NCBI GenBank assembly: GCA_944351345.1
Contig: CALVPO010000038.1
Span: 1 to 12,904, forward strand
Direction: 5' to 3'
DNA length: 12,904 bases
DNA from: an uncultured Bacilli bacterium
Lineage (GTDB): Bacteria; Bacillota_I; Bacilli_A; RF39; UBA660
In this document: positions 4,842 to 12,904 of the stretch, piece by piece
Position numbering within the stretch: position 1 is the first letter of the stretch
How the letters are laid out: the number at the start of each line of letters is the position of its first letter
Position numbers and translations under genes: made by a program
Notes under the pieces: model-generated
Database searches by the model: none
What the model saw: the letters and a program-made list of their open reading frames with translations, nothing else
Told to the model about the DNA's origin: nothing

Positions 4842-7800
4842 TCATTTAATCACCTTTGAATATTTCTTTATAATATTTTTATCAACAAAAGTATTATCTT
4901 CTAATAAAACTAAAGGTATATTATTTTGTAATAACTCTTGTAAGTATGTTATTTGTACTAATTCCATAATTTTATTTCTTGACACAAATATTCCCAACGA
5001 TTTATCTAAACCTATTCTATTTAACACCTGACATTCTCCAACAAGTCCAAACTCTCTAAAAGGATAATTAGAATATTTGAAATCACCAAATAGATGATTA
5101 GATGTTTGCATTTTAAAAGCACAAATATCATCAGTTAAAATAAATGTTTGTGAATTTACATAATTTTCATAAGCCTCACTATTTACCTTAGCTACAGAAA
5201 TAAAATTCTTACCATTAGCACCTGAGCCTCCATCATGATTTCCATATTCTGCTGATGTAATAGCACTATCAATTAAAATTTGACTAAATATTTTTAAATC
5301 TTTAGGACTATGTGTATAATACTCTTCTTTTAATATAAATTTTTCTTTCTCAGCATTTTGTAAATAAGATATTATTTTTTCTTCATTAAATTTAATATTT
5401 TTTATATTCAATAAAATATTTATTTTTTCTTTTAATGTCTTAATAATGTAAGGAGACTTTTCTTTTTTATTTTCTCTAATTTTTATATAAGACTCTGCTT
5501 CTTTAAATAATCTTTTATCTTCTCCCCTATAATAAAAATCATAAGTATTATCTCTTTTAAAACCAATATACCAATCTTCATTTATATAACCATTTATATA
5601 ATTAAAATCTAATGGTATATATTTTTTATTATGCTCAATACAATAATCAAAATAAATAGAATTTATTTCATCTAATAAACTTTTTTTATTACATTCGATA
5701 AAACATTTATATTGTTTTCTTTGATATTTATAGATAGGTTCTATATCTTCTGTTTTTAAATAATCACTATATTTACCAGATAAAATTAATTGCTTTTTTG
5801 AAGAATCTTCAAGATATAACTCATCTTTTGAATTTGGTTTAAATAAATTATTTGTATATTTATTAACTGTTTCTAATTTATCAATGAATCTATTAAATAC
5901 ATCTATTTTATTTCTTCCTATTATAACTAATTTAATACCATTTTCTTCATTAATATTAGTAATTTTTATTATAGCATCAGCAGCCTCCTTATAAGCAGTG
6001 TAAATTATATAATCAGCATCATCTAAATTATAAATATTTTCTGTTACTTCAATATTATCAAAACAAAGAACCTCTCCACTTCTCCATACCCAACTATAAG
6101 CAACTATTTTATCTTTATGAGTTACCTTAAAAAATCTACCATTAGGATTAAGAGCACCATGTTTTAAACAACTAGAAGCCTTACCAGCAGGAGTCAAACA
6201 ACTACTAATCCTTTTATCTCCAACAATATATTTTTCAATACCATTAGATAATATCTCAGCACTATGCATATCAACCATCTGATATACACAATTACCTACT
6301 TTTCCTTGAACATCAGGTATAGAAGAAACAAGTCTAAATCTATAAAGATTATATAACTTTATTCCCGCTATTTTCTCATTAAAAGGTACCCCTTTATAAA
6401 TAAAATTTAATTTTTCTAAATTATTAGCAATATTATAATTATTAGGAAGAAGAGCATAAAATATAGAATCTAGCATCTTTTTTATTCTCTCTACTGTTAT
6501 TTTTATATTCTTCTGTTCATATAATAAATCGAAACACTTAAAAATAGAATATAAAGAATTCTCTTTTCCAAGATTAACATTATCAATAAAATCTAATAAT
6601 AATGTTTTTATTTTATTAACATAATCATCTGATTTATCTTTTAAATAAGCTATATTAGATTCAAAAAATGTAAAATTTTTATTTATTATTTTTTTTGTCA
6701 AATCATATCCTAATATATCAAGTGATAATATTATAGAAGAATAAATTCTATAATTATTTAAAGAATAATTATCACTATTTACTGCCTTTTCATATAAATC
6801 AACCAATTTTAAATATTGTCTAGCATTAAATTTTTTAATAAGCTCAAAAGAAATATCAATATTTAAAAATAGTATATTAGTTTTATAATAAAAATAAAGA
6901 GATTTTCTATTATCTATTGTTAATATATCAAAAATATTTCTATGATTAATTAATCTTTTAAATAAAACCTCTATTATATTTATATCACCCTCAACTAATT
7001 CATCCCGATAATTAATTAAAAACTCTTTTAGAAAAACTTGAAAACATTTTAAATAAAGTAAACTATCATTTTTTTGTTGTGCAGACAATTCTTCTAACTT
7101 ATTTAAATTTTTTATATATGATAAAGATAATAAATCTTCTTGAAACTCATCATCTATAATATAATTATCTATATTATTTCTAAGTATCTCATAAAAACTA
7201 AACATTATATTATTTCTAAGTATCTCATAAAAACTAAACATTATATTATTCATAATTTTATTTGAATATATTATTTTTAATAATCTTTCTATACCTTTAC
7301 TATCTTTAAAAGAATTTAGAATTATTTTTAATTTATTTTTTATATATTCTTCATTACAACTGTTTTTTACAAATTCTCTTTCAATTTTTCGAATAAAAAT
7401 CACAATTATATGATTCATATCATTTTCATTATTTTCTTCAATAGCTCCCAAAAATGCTTCTAATATTTTTTCAAAATTTATTTTAAATAAAAATGCAGAA
7501 GGAAATTTAATAATATTACTTCCATTATAAAATTTTAATTCTTTAAAAAACAACTGATAAGCAGGAATTATTATATCGTTATAATAAGGAAAAACAACTA
7601 ATTTATAATCATTATTTGGATAACATAAATCAAAAGATTCTTTAATATCTATAATAGTATCTTCTTCACTAAATTTATCATCAGTAACAAAAACAGTTTT
7701 TTCAAATTTTTTCTTAAATAAATTATAATGTTTCTTAGCATATTTTATAAAACTATCACATCTATTAATTGCTAATAAAACATTAAATTTATCATCTTCT

Positions 7801-8027
7801 CTTAATTTATCATCATATATATCTAAAATCTTATCAAAATATAATTCATCAATTTGTAGATTATATTTCTTACTTTCAATATAATAATCAGCAATATCTC
7901 CAAATAATAAATCCAATTCCAAGCAAGTCAAAGGTGGTTTATTCCTTAATATTGACTCTATTTTATAAGAAAATTCTCTACATCCATCTTCACTAAAAAG
8001 ATTAAAACAAGAATCATATTTAACCAT
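4842..8027 (-). CDS. Large multi-domain protein of unknown function, 1061 aa
   Basis: No signal peptide or clear membrane span. Residues 1-560 are helical, solenoid-like and rich in Asn, Ile, Lys and Tyr, with an exact 12-residue duplication at about 260-283. Residues 560-700 look like a folded catalytic-type domain: ISSCLTPAGKASSC (607-620), HGALNPNGRFF (623-633), then AYSWVWRSGEVLCFDNIEV (643-661), a beta-rich layout that recalls GNAT acyltransferases without a clear acetyl-CoA loop. Residues 900-1020 contain THSPKDL (905-911), an Ile/Leu-rich helix, a GG-rich loop (933-939), FISVAK (942-947) and REFGLVGECQV (991-1001). The His, then Ser, then Glu order with a helix after the His is compatible with an ADP-ribosyltransferase/DarT-like fold. 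Both domain ideas are weak inference. It overlaps the upstream gene by 8 bp, so the two are translationally coupled and probably cooperate. Confidence 0.85.
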   Translation of the reverse strand: MVKYDSCFNLFSEDGCREFSYKIESILRNKPPLTCLELDLLFGDIADYYIESKKYNLQIDELYFDKILDIYDDKLREDDKFNVLLAINRCDSFIKYAKKHYNLFKKKFEKTVFVTDDKFSEEDTIIDIKESFDLCYPNNDYKLVVFPYYNDIIIPAYQLFFKELKFYNGSNIIKFPSAFLFKINFEKILEAFLGAIEENNENDMNHIIVIFIRKIEREFVKNSCNEEYIKNKLKIILNSFKDSKGIERLLKIIYSNKIMNNIMFSFYEILRNNIMFSFYEILRNNIDNYIIDDEFQEDLLSLSYIKNLNKLEELSAQQKNDSLLYLKCFQVFLKEFLINYRDELVEGDINIIEVLFKRLINHRNIFDILTIDNRKSLYFYYKTNILFLNIDISFELIKKFNARQYLKLVDLYEKAVNSDNYSLNNYRIYSSIILSLDILGYDLTKKIINKNFTFFESNIAYLKDKSDDYVNKIKTLLLDFIDNVNLGKENSLYSIFKCFDLLYEQKNIKITVERIKKMLDSIFYALLPNNYNIANNLEKLNFIYKGVPFNEKIAGIKLYNLYRFRLVSSIPDVQGKVGNCVYQMVDMHSAEILSNGIEKYIVGDKRISSCLTPAGKASSCLKHGALNPNGRFFKVTHKDKIVAYSWVWRSGEVLCFDNIEVTENIYNLDDADYIIYTAYKEAADAIIKITNINEENGIKLVIIGRNKIDVFNRFIDKLETVNKYTNNLFKPNSKDELYLEDSSKKQLILSGKYSDYLKTEDIEPIYKYQRKQYKCFIECNKKSLLDEINSIYFDYCIEHNKKYIPLDFNYINGYINEDWYIGFKRDNTYDFYYRGEDKRLFKEAESYIKIRENKKEKSPYIIKTLKEKINILLNIKNIKFNEEKIISYLQNAEKEKFILKEEYYTHSPKDLKIFSQILIDSAITSAEYGNHDGGSGANGKNFISVAKVNSEAYENYVNSQTFILTDDICAFKMQTSNHLFGDFKYSNYPFREFGLVGECQVLNRIGLDKSLGIFVSRNKIMELVQITYLQELLQNNIPLVLLEDNTFVDKNIIKKYSKVIK
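7171..7250. repeat. Exact 36-bp in-frame tandem duplication (2.2 copies)
   Basis: Positions 7171-7206 and 7207-7242 are identical, and 7243-7250 begins a third copy. The unit encodes the 12 residues NNIMFSFYEILR within the 1061-aa protein. Perfect identity in such AT-rich DNA points to a recent slippage event. Confidence 0.95.
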
Positions 8028-9870
8028 TCTTACGTTTCCTTACTTTTGTACTATTATCCTTTATTATAGAATTAATAAAATCATATAAATTTTCTATTTT
8101 AGAAAATTCTTTCATAAAAAGTTCACTATCTTCTCCATTTAATAATAGCATAGATAATTCATCTAATTTTCTTTTTAAACTATCCAAAATAACATTTTGA
8201 TTTTCAATTACTATATCACTTATTTTTTTATCTAAATCTATAACAAATTCTATAGTCATATTTTGATAATCTAAATTATCTATTATTTCAATTTCTTGAT
8301 TATCTATTAAATGCATATCTTTTATAGTATTTATAAAATTAACTTTATTTTTTAAAGGTTCCATTTGCTCTAAAAATAACTTTTCTTTTTTATTAAGTTC
8401 TTCTAATAAATTATTCTTATAATTATCATCTTTAATATTTTCTATCTTTTTTCTAACAATAGTTAAATCATTTAAAGTTTTACTCTCCTCAATATCAATG
8501 ATAGTGATTTCATTCATTTTAGAATATTCTTGTTTAATTTCTTCAAGTAATTGTAATTCTAAATTATAACCAAATAATTCTAAAATTTTTAATAATTTAT
8601 CAATTTCTTCAATATTAGGATTTTTTTTCATTACACTTAAATGTCTATTAATAATAATTCTTAATAATAAATCAAATCTATTTTGTAATACCTCCAGCTC
8701 TGATTTATCTTCAATAGATAAATCAGATTTATTTATATATGCTACTAATTCTTTTTTCATGTTTAATATTAATTCATGATTTATCATTAAATATTCAATG
8801 TCTATAGTATCTAATAACTTATCTATATCCGTTTTTAAATTATCAAATAACACTTTAACATTAGTTAATTCTTCTTCTATAGCGCTATCAGGCTCAACTT
8901 CTTTAAGAATAGCATCCACTTTAGTTAATTCTTCTATAGATTCATCTTCTTCAACAATATTATCAACTTTAGATAATTCTTCTATAGATTCATCTTCTTC
9001 AACAATATCATCAACTTTAGATAATTCTTCTGTAGATTCATCTTCTTCAACAATATCATCTACTTTAGATAATTCTTCTTCCATAGATTCATCTTCTTCA
9101 ACAATATCATCAATTTTAGATAATTCTTCTTCCATAGATTCAACTTCTTCTATAATACTATTAGATTCAACTTCTTCATTGCTTTCATCTAATTCATTTA
9201 ATTCAACTATCTCAGAATTATCTATTGAAATTGAATCTAACCCTATATCTTCACTTTTATCAACATTATCTTCATGCGGCTTAACTAATAACTTAATTTC
9301 TTCTTCTTCATTAAGTAACCTATCATACCATTTCTTATTACTATTCTTTGCTTCTTCTTTATATTCTAATAGGGCTTCATAAATATTTCTTCCATTACCA
9401 TCTTTACATAAAACATCATATTCATTTCCTAAAGCTTCTATTAGTTGAATAGTACTACCTTCATAAACTTCACTAGCAAGTGCTGTATGAATAAGACTAT
9501 CTTTATCATTATCTTTAATATTAACATCAAAATTATATTTTTTTGCTAATAATATTAAATTCTTTATAAAATCTGTTGAATATGAATGATCACCATTTTT
9601 ATCAGTATAACCATAAAGTGCTAAATGAATAAAGCTATAACCTGTAGATTTTCCTTGTAAATTAACATCAATTCCATTATCTAATAATACTTCCATAAAC
9701 TTTAAAACTTTTTTTTCTGAAAATTTATTATGAACAGCCGCATGTAATAAACCACCATAATCATTTGTAACATGTATATTACTAAAACTTTGTTTAATTC
9801 TTTCTATTGTAATATCTTCTATATCCTTTTTAAAAAAATTAATAATTCTTTTATTTATATCAGTTTCCAC
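8020..9870 (-). CDS. Ankyrin-repeat protein with acidic tandem repeats and coiled C-terminus
   Basis: About 616 aa. The open frame extends to a GTG at 9879, but that codon overlaps the SD GAGGAG (9884-9879). GTG 9870 lies 8 bases after the SD and is the better start; TTG 9873 is also possible. Residues about 38-165 hold three to four ankyrin-like units (GGLLHAAVHNKF, SFIHLALYGY, DSLIHTALAS with DNGIDVN and NFDVNIKDND turns). Residues about 190-340 are extremely acidic and contain five copies of a 16-17 residue unit (EELSKVDDIVEEDES). The remainder is helical, Leu/Lys/Glu-rich and probably coiled. There is no signal peptide. It is first in a two-gene operon; the stop codon lies inside ATGGTTAA shared with the next gene. 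A protein-binding scaffold or regulator for the 1061-aa protein is the simplest reading. Confidence 0.85.
   Translation of the reverse strand: METDINKRIINFFKKDIEDITIERIKQSFSNIHVTNDYGGLLHAAVHNKFSEKKVLKFMEVLLDNGIDVNLQGKSTGYSFIHLALYGYTDKNGDHSYSTDFIKNLILLAKKYNFDVNIKDNDKDSLIHTALASEVYEGSTIQLIEALGNEYDVLCKDGNGRNIYEALLEYKEEAKNSNKKWYDRLLNEEEEIKLLVKPHEDNVDKSEDIGLDSISIDNSEIVELNELDESNEEVESNSIIEEVESMEEELSKIDDIVEEDESMEEELSKVDDIVEEDESTEELSKVDDIVEEDESIEELSKVDNIVEEDESIEELTKVDAILKEVEPDSAIEEELTNVKVLFDNLKTDIDKLLDTIDIEYLMINHELILNMKKELVAYINKSDLSIEDKSELEVLQNRFDLLLRIIINRHLSVMKKNPNIEEIDKLLKILELFGYNLELQLLEEIKQEYSKMNEITIIDIEESKTLNDLTIVRKKIENIKDDNYKNNLLEELNKKEKLFLEQMEPLKNKVNFINTIKDMHLIDNQEIEIIDNLDYQNMTIEFVIDLDKKISDIVIENQNVILDSLKRKLDELSMLLLNGEDSELFMKEFSKIENLYDFINSIIKDNSTKVRKRKNG
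8918..9160. repeat. Tandem 48/51-bp coding repeat, five copies
   Basis: Units begin at about 8918, 8966, 9014, 9062 and 9113, giving periods of 48, 48, 48 and 51 bases. The 51-base periods add one Glu codon. Neighbouring copies are almost identical, so copy number is likely to vary between strains. A degenerate copy precedes at about 8888. Confidence 0.9.
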
Positions 9871-9892
9871 CAAAATCACTCCTCACGTTTAA

Positions 9893-9929
9893 GTGTTTAT
9901 ATAATAACACAATTAAATACTTTTATCAA
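9893..9929 (-). promoter_or_regulatory. Promoter of the ankyrin/1061-aa operon with an operator-like repeat
   Basis: On the minus strand -35 TTGATA (9929-9924), 17 bases and -10 TATTAT (9906-9901). A 5-bp inverted repeat GTGTT (9893-9897) and AACAC (9906-9910) straddles the -10, so a dimeric regulator could act here. The SD follows about 15 bases downstream. Confidence 0.65.
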
Positions 9930-9987
9930 ATAAAATTCCAACTTTTATTAATAATTATTTTTATATTATAATAATATTTCATATAAC

Positions 9988-10022
9988 AAAAAAAGAAGAA
10001 CATCCAATTACAAATGAACTTC
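9988..10022 (-). terminator. Probable terminator of the symporter gene
   Basis: On the minus strand GAAG-tt-CAT (10022-10014) faces ATG-tt-CTTC (10003-9995) with a two-base internal mismatch, followed by seven T (9994-9988). The plus strand is also followed by T-rich sequence. Confidence 0.45.
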
Positions 10023-10070
10023 ATTTTTATTACTAAAATAATAATGTTTTTTATACTTAACAACCTAAAC

Positions 10071-11321
10071 TCATTTTTTCTTATCTTTCTTATCCATCCA
10101 ATCCTTGCCATCTACAACCCTAGCAACTAACATAGAAGAAGAAGTATCTCCAACTACATTTAACATAGTGGCAGCTGGATCTATAATAGTAGCAATTATA
10201 GTTAATATTGGCAATGCTCCCATACTATATCCCATCATATTAATAATCATAGCCTCTGATATAGTACCTCCCCCAATTGGTACAGCCGTAACAAGTAAAG
10301 TAGCTATAATAGCAACAATCATAATTTTACTAACACCACCAAAGCCAGTTACATCAGTACCAAATAAACATACTAAAAACATAATTTTAAAAACACTACC
10401 AATTATAGAACCATCTTTATGAAAACTAGTACCTAAAGGAATTATAGTATCAGCAATATCACTTGACACTCCAATATTCTTAGCAGCCTCTATATTAACA
10501 GGAATAGATGCTGATGAAGAACAAGTAGCAATTGAAGTAACAGTAGTAGGAACTATATTTTTCCAAAACATTCTAACCCCTCTTTTACCACCAGCTATAT
10601 AAGCATATACAGTATAGACAATAAAATAATACATTATAGCAACTACAGTATAAATAACAAATGTCCTAACATAACCAACAGCAATACTAGTACCAAGTGT
10701 ACCAACTAATACAGCAAAATAACATCCTAACCCAATTGGAGCATAATACATAATAAGCTTAATAAAATTCATCAAAACGGCATTTAAAGAATCAAGTAAC
10801 TTTTTAACAGGCTCTCCTTTCTTACCAGCCATATTAATAGAAATACCAACCAAAATTGATACAACTAATAGAGCAATTATATTATCCTTAGAAAACAACT
10901 CTCCAAAATCACTAACAGTTAAAACAGAAAGTGTCCTATCAAGTATAGTAGCATCTCCATTATCAATTTCAGTAATATCACTACCAAGCTCTATTTTATC
11001 TAACTTTGATACATCAATAAGATCAATATTATAAGTAGTAACTACTCCAACCAATACTGCTACTAATGATGTTACAACAAATGATAGAATAATAGTAATC
11101 ATAATCTTACCCATTCTCTTAGGACTATTCATATTAGCAATAGAATTAGTTATAGTAACAAACACCAAAGGAACTATAACAATATACATCATATTTATAA
11201 ATAAATCCCCAAACGGACTAATAACTTTAATATCCTCTTTAAAAATAACTCCTAAAATAGCACCTATAATCATAGATAAAAGTAAAATTAAAGTAGATTT
11301 ATAATTCTTAATAAACTTCAT
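10071..11321 (-). CDS. SDF-family (DAACS) cation:amino acid/dicarboxylate symporter
   Basis: 416 aa from ATG 11321, preceded by AGGAGGAG with ideal spacing; an in-frame ATG 63 bases further upstream has no SD. It is a polytopic membrane protein with about eight spans and the two re-entrant hairpins of the glutamate transporter fold. HP1 has the serine-rich TCSSSASIP. TM7 reads SFHKDGS where the family has NMDGT. HP2 has IGGGTISEAM. TM8 has DPAATMLNVVGD. Relative to archaeal GltPh, D394, T398, N401 and D405 are kept, but the Arg at 397 that binds the side-chain carboxylate is Ala, and N310-M311 are His-Lys. I infer uptake of a neutral amino acid or a related small substrate rather than glutamate or aspartate, with possibly altered cation coupling. 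It is transcribed alone, divergently from the gene at 11447. Confidence 0.93.
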   Translation of the reverse strand: MKFIKNYKSTLILLLSMIIGAILGVIFKEDIKVISPFGDLFINMMYIVIVPLVFVTITNSIANMNSPKRMGKIMITIILSFVVTSLVAVLVGVVTTYNIDLIDVSKLDKIELGSDITEIDNGDATILDRTLSVLTVSDFGELFSKDNIIALLVVSILVGISINMAGKKGEPVKKLLDSLNAVLMNFIKLIMYYAPIGLGCYFAVLVGTLGTSIAVGYVRTFVIYTVVAIMYYFIVYTVYAYIAGGKRGVRMFWKNIVPTTVTSIATCSSSASIPVNIEAAKNIGVSSDIADTIIPLGTSFHKDGSIIGSVFKIMFLVCLFGTDVTGFGGVSKIMIVAIIATLLVTAVPIGGGTISEAMIINMMGYSMGALPILTIIATIIDPAATMLNVVGDTSSSMLVARVVDGKDWMDKKDKKK

Positions 11322-11401
11322 AATATCTCCTCCTAATAACATTATATTAATTTTAATTAAAAAATTTAACTGGCATAACTCCACACCATATAAATAAAAT
11401 C

Positions 11402-11441
11402 TTTACTAAATCCACAATAATATGTATAATAAATTTAGGTG
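11402..11441 (+). promoter_or_regulatory. Possible promoter and SD of the Sel1-repeat gene
   Basis: TTTACT (11402-11407), 17 bases and a perfect TATAAT (11425-11430). The predicted start at about 11437 would leave almost no leader before the SD-like AGGTG (11437-11441), so an upstream start is possible. The divergent symporter gene has a TATAAT (11346-11341 on the minus strand) with the same very short leader problem. Confidence 0.4.
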
Positions 11442-11446
11442 ATAAT

Positions 11447-12904
11447 ATGAAAAAATATATAAAATTAAATAATAATGATAATCATTTATCATGGGGAAAC
11501 GTCTCTAGAATCATAAAATATTACTCCATCAATAAAACATCAGCCCTTCAAACAGAAATATTTGCAACTATTTTTGGTGTAGATACTGTAAATGATACAA
11601 CTGTAAATAACTACTGTGTAGGTTGTCGAACTATCAATAACGAATATAAAGAAACATTTATTAAATACAAGAATAAATATAATAAAAACAAAAATATCTT
11701 AATTCCTACAATCATAAACTTATTATCTATAATAGATGGTAACATTTACTTCTTTGATAATGAACAAGACTCACTTATATTCATAAACGATAATAAAAAT
11801 TTAAGAAATATCATAAAAAAATTATATAATATTGGAAAAAACGACAAAGAAGTACCAAGAAAACTAATTCAGGACTTAAATAACTATATAAGTAATAGTA
11901 ATCTTTATGAAGCTATATGTAATATCTTATTTTTTGCTATTCTAGAGAAAAAACAACCTATATATGACGAAGATTTAAAAAAACAAGTAATAGAAAATAT
12001 CTTAAATAATACTACCATCTCAACTAAAGAACTAGAAAATTACCTTAATTTAAAATTCACTGAAGGTATCAATTATAACTATCATCTAAAAGACTTAGCC
12101 AAAGAAAACAATGCTTATGCTTGCTTTGAATTAGGTATGAACGAATATAAAGGATATATAAGTGGCTATCCAAGATACGATAACAGTTATAAATACTTCT
12201 ATAAAGCCTCTCTAGCCAATCACCCAACTGCTATGTTTATGATAGCTTTCATGTATATAAATAAACTAATAGGAAGCGGACATAAACAAGAATTAAACAT
12301 AGCTTATGACTACCTAAAAAAAGCTATAAACAAAGGAAGCATAGCCGCTCTAAATACTCTAGGTCTAATGTATTTAAACGGAATTTATCCTCTAGAAAAA
12401 GATAAAGATAAAGCTATATACTACTTTGAAAAAGCAGCAAACCACAATTATGCCTATGCTTATAATAACCTAGGAAAAATTAAAGAACAGGAACACGATT
12501 ATAAACAAGCCTTCAATTACTACCTAGAAAGTGCTAATCTTGGAGAAAGTTGGGCTTGTAACAAAATAGGAGAATTCTATCGAATGGGAATATTTGTAAA
12601 AAGAGACTTAGAAAAAGCTTTCAAATACTATAACTTAGCTATAAATGTCGAAATAAACTGCCTTTGTCCCTATGCCTACTATAACTTAGCTAAATACTAC
12701 TACCTAGAAGGCTGCCTAGATATCGTTAAAACAAAAAACAAAAATAAAGCCAAACAATACTTTGAAATAGCTGCTAATAAAAAAAATATTCCATCATCAA
12801 TAGAATTAATATACCTAGAAACAGAAGAATACCTAGACACAAAAAATGAAAAAACCCTAATAAAAATAAAAGACTTAGCTCACCAAATAGAACAAAGTCC
12901 TCTA
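11447..12904 (+). CDS. Sel1-like repeat protein, C-terminus beyond window
   Basis: An open frame of 486 codons with no stop before the window edge, starting at ATG 11447. There is no signal peptide or membrane span. Residues 1-80 form a separate N-domain with LSWGNVSRIIKYYSINK and TVNNYCVGCRTINNEYK, which I do not assign. Residues 80-215 are a helical linker. Residues about 220-445 hold about six Sel1/TPR-like units of 34-38 residues, with the usual pattern A..LG..Y..G....D..KA..YF.KAA (clearest: LGLMYLNG...AIYYFEKAA, 305-331, and CNKIGEFYRMG...AFKYYNLAI, 371-399). Such solenoids bind other proteins. Codons ending in C (TAC, AAC, GCC) and CTA are more common here than in the other genes of the window. 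Confidence 0.85.
   Translation, partial: MKKYIKLNNNDNHLSWGNVSRIIKYYSINKTSALQTEIFATIFGVDTVNDTTVNNYCVGCRTINNEYKETFIKYKNKYNKNKNILIPTIINLLSIIDGNIYFFDNEQDSLIFINDNKNLRNIIKKLYNIGKNDKEVPRKLIQDLNNYISNSNLYEAICNILFFAILEKKQPIYDEDLKKQVIENILNNTTISTKELENYLNLKFTEGINYNYHLKDLAKENNAYACFELGMNEYKGYISGYPRYDNSYKYFYKASLANHPTAMFMIAFMYINKLIGSGHKQELNIAYDYLKKAINKGSIAALNTLGLMYLNGIYPLEKDKDKAIYYFEKAANHNYAYAYNNLGKIKEQEHDYKQAFNYYLESANLGESWACNKIGEFYRMGIFVKRDLEKAFKYYNLAINVEINCLCPYAYYNLAKYYYLEGCLDIVKTKNKNKAKQYFEIAANKKNIPSSIELIYLETEEYLDTKNEKTLIKIKDLAHQIEQSPL

Noticed and set aside
8918..9160. CRISPR array
   Set aside because: The 48/51-base units are contiguous coding repeats without unique spacers.
8798..9382. Plus-strand Ser/Thr-rich frame of 194 codons
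   Set aside because: A shadow of the acidic-repeat coding sequence on the other strand, with no SD.
9926..10111. Minus-strand 61-codon frame after the symporter gene
   Set aside because: It overlaps the symporter end, lacks an SD and runs through the terminator hairpin.
10105..10422. Plus-strand frame of 105 codons inside the symporter gene
   Set aside because: Antisense shadow of a clear membrane-protein gene.
4842..11321. Alternative genetic code with TGA as Trp
   Set aside because: Genes that end in TGA meet another stop within a few codons, but all long frames are intact without internal TGA and Trp is encoded by TGG, so code 11 is sufficient.

Overview
The window is very AT-rich DNA with strong Shine-Dalgarno sites (AAGGAGG, AGGAGGAG), a class II bacterial tRNA-Leu with encoded CCA, and long reading frames that use TGG for Trp and TGA as stop (code 11). 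This fits a low-GC Gram-positive, probably a host-associated Bacilli/Mollicutes-like or Clostridia commensal. The organism assignment is inference; nothing in the window fixes the species.

Layout. 1-455 is gene-free, with a long poly-A stretch and a MITE-like pair of imperfect inverted repeats, followed by a promoter and tRNA-Leu(CAA) at 456-541. 590-920 and 2835-3180 hold two paralogous copies of a compact locus. In each, a roughly 30-codon peptide on the minus strand (one hydrophobic segment, Lys-rich ends, strong SD) faces a convergent, promoter-driven, terminator-ended antisense RNA on the plus strand. I interpret these as two type I toxin-antitoxin modules. Between them lie a small frameshifted remnant (947-1113) and a ClpX-like AAA+ ATPase (1121-2515, minus) that lacks the ClpX zinc domain and the ClpP-docking loop.

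3208-3385 holds a perfect 21-bp palindrome over an extended -10 box and a short presumed RNA ending in a terminator. 3547-4746 (plus) is an unrecognised 399-aa protein. It converges through a shared bidirectional terminator on a two-gene minus-strand operon: an ankyrin/acidic-repeat/coiled protein (8020-9870) overlapping by 8 bp a 1061-aa protein of unknown function (4842-8027). The latter has a Cys/Gly/Trp-rich central domain and a C-terminal domain that may have an ADP-ribosyltransferase-like fold. 10071-11321 (minus) is an SDF-family (glutamate/dicarboxylate/neutral amino acid) symporter with altered binding residues. 11447 to the window end (plus) is a Sel1-repeat protein, cut by the window edge.

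The strongest candidate for an undescribed system is the pair of toxin-antitoxin loci. The outer promoter flanks of the two copies are nearly identical, while the stems, the leader and the segment around the stop codon have diverged in a way that preserves base pairing within each copy. That is the pattern expected of two orthogonal antisense-regulated toxins. The second item of interest is the coupled ankyrin-repeat/1061-aa operon, where short tandem duplications are changing both proteins.
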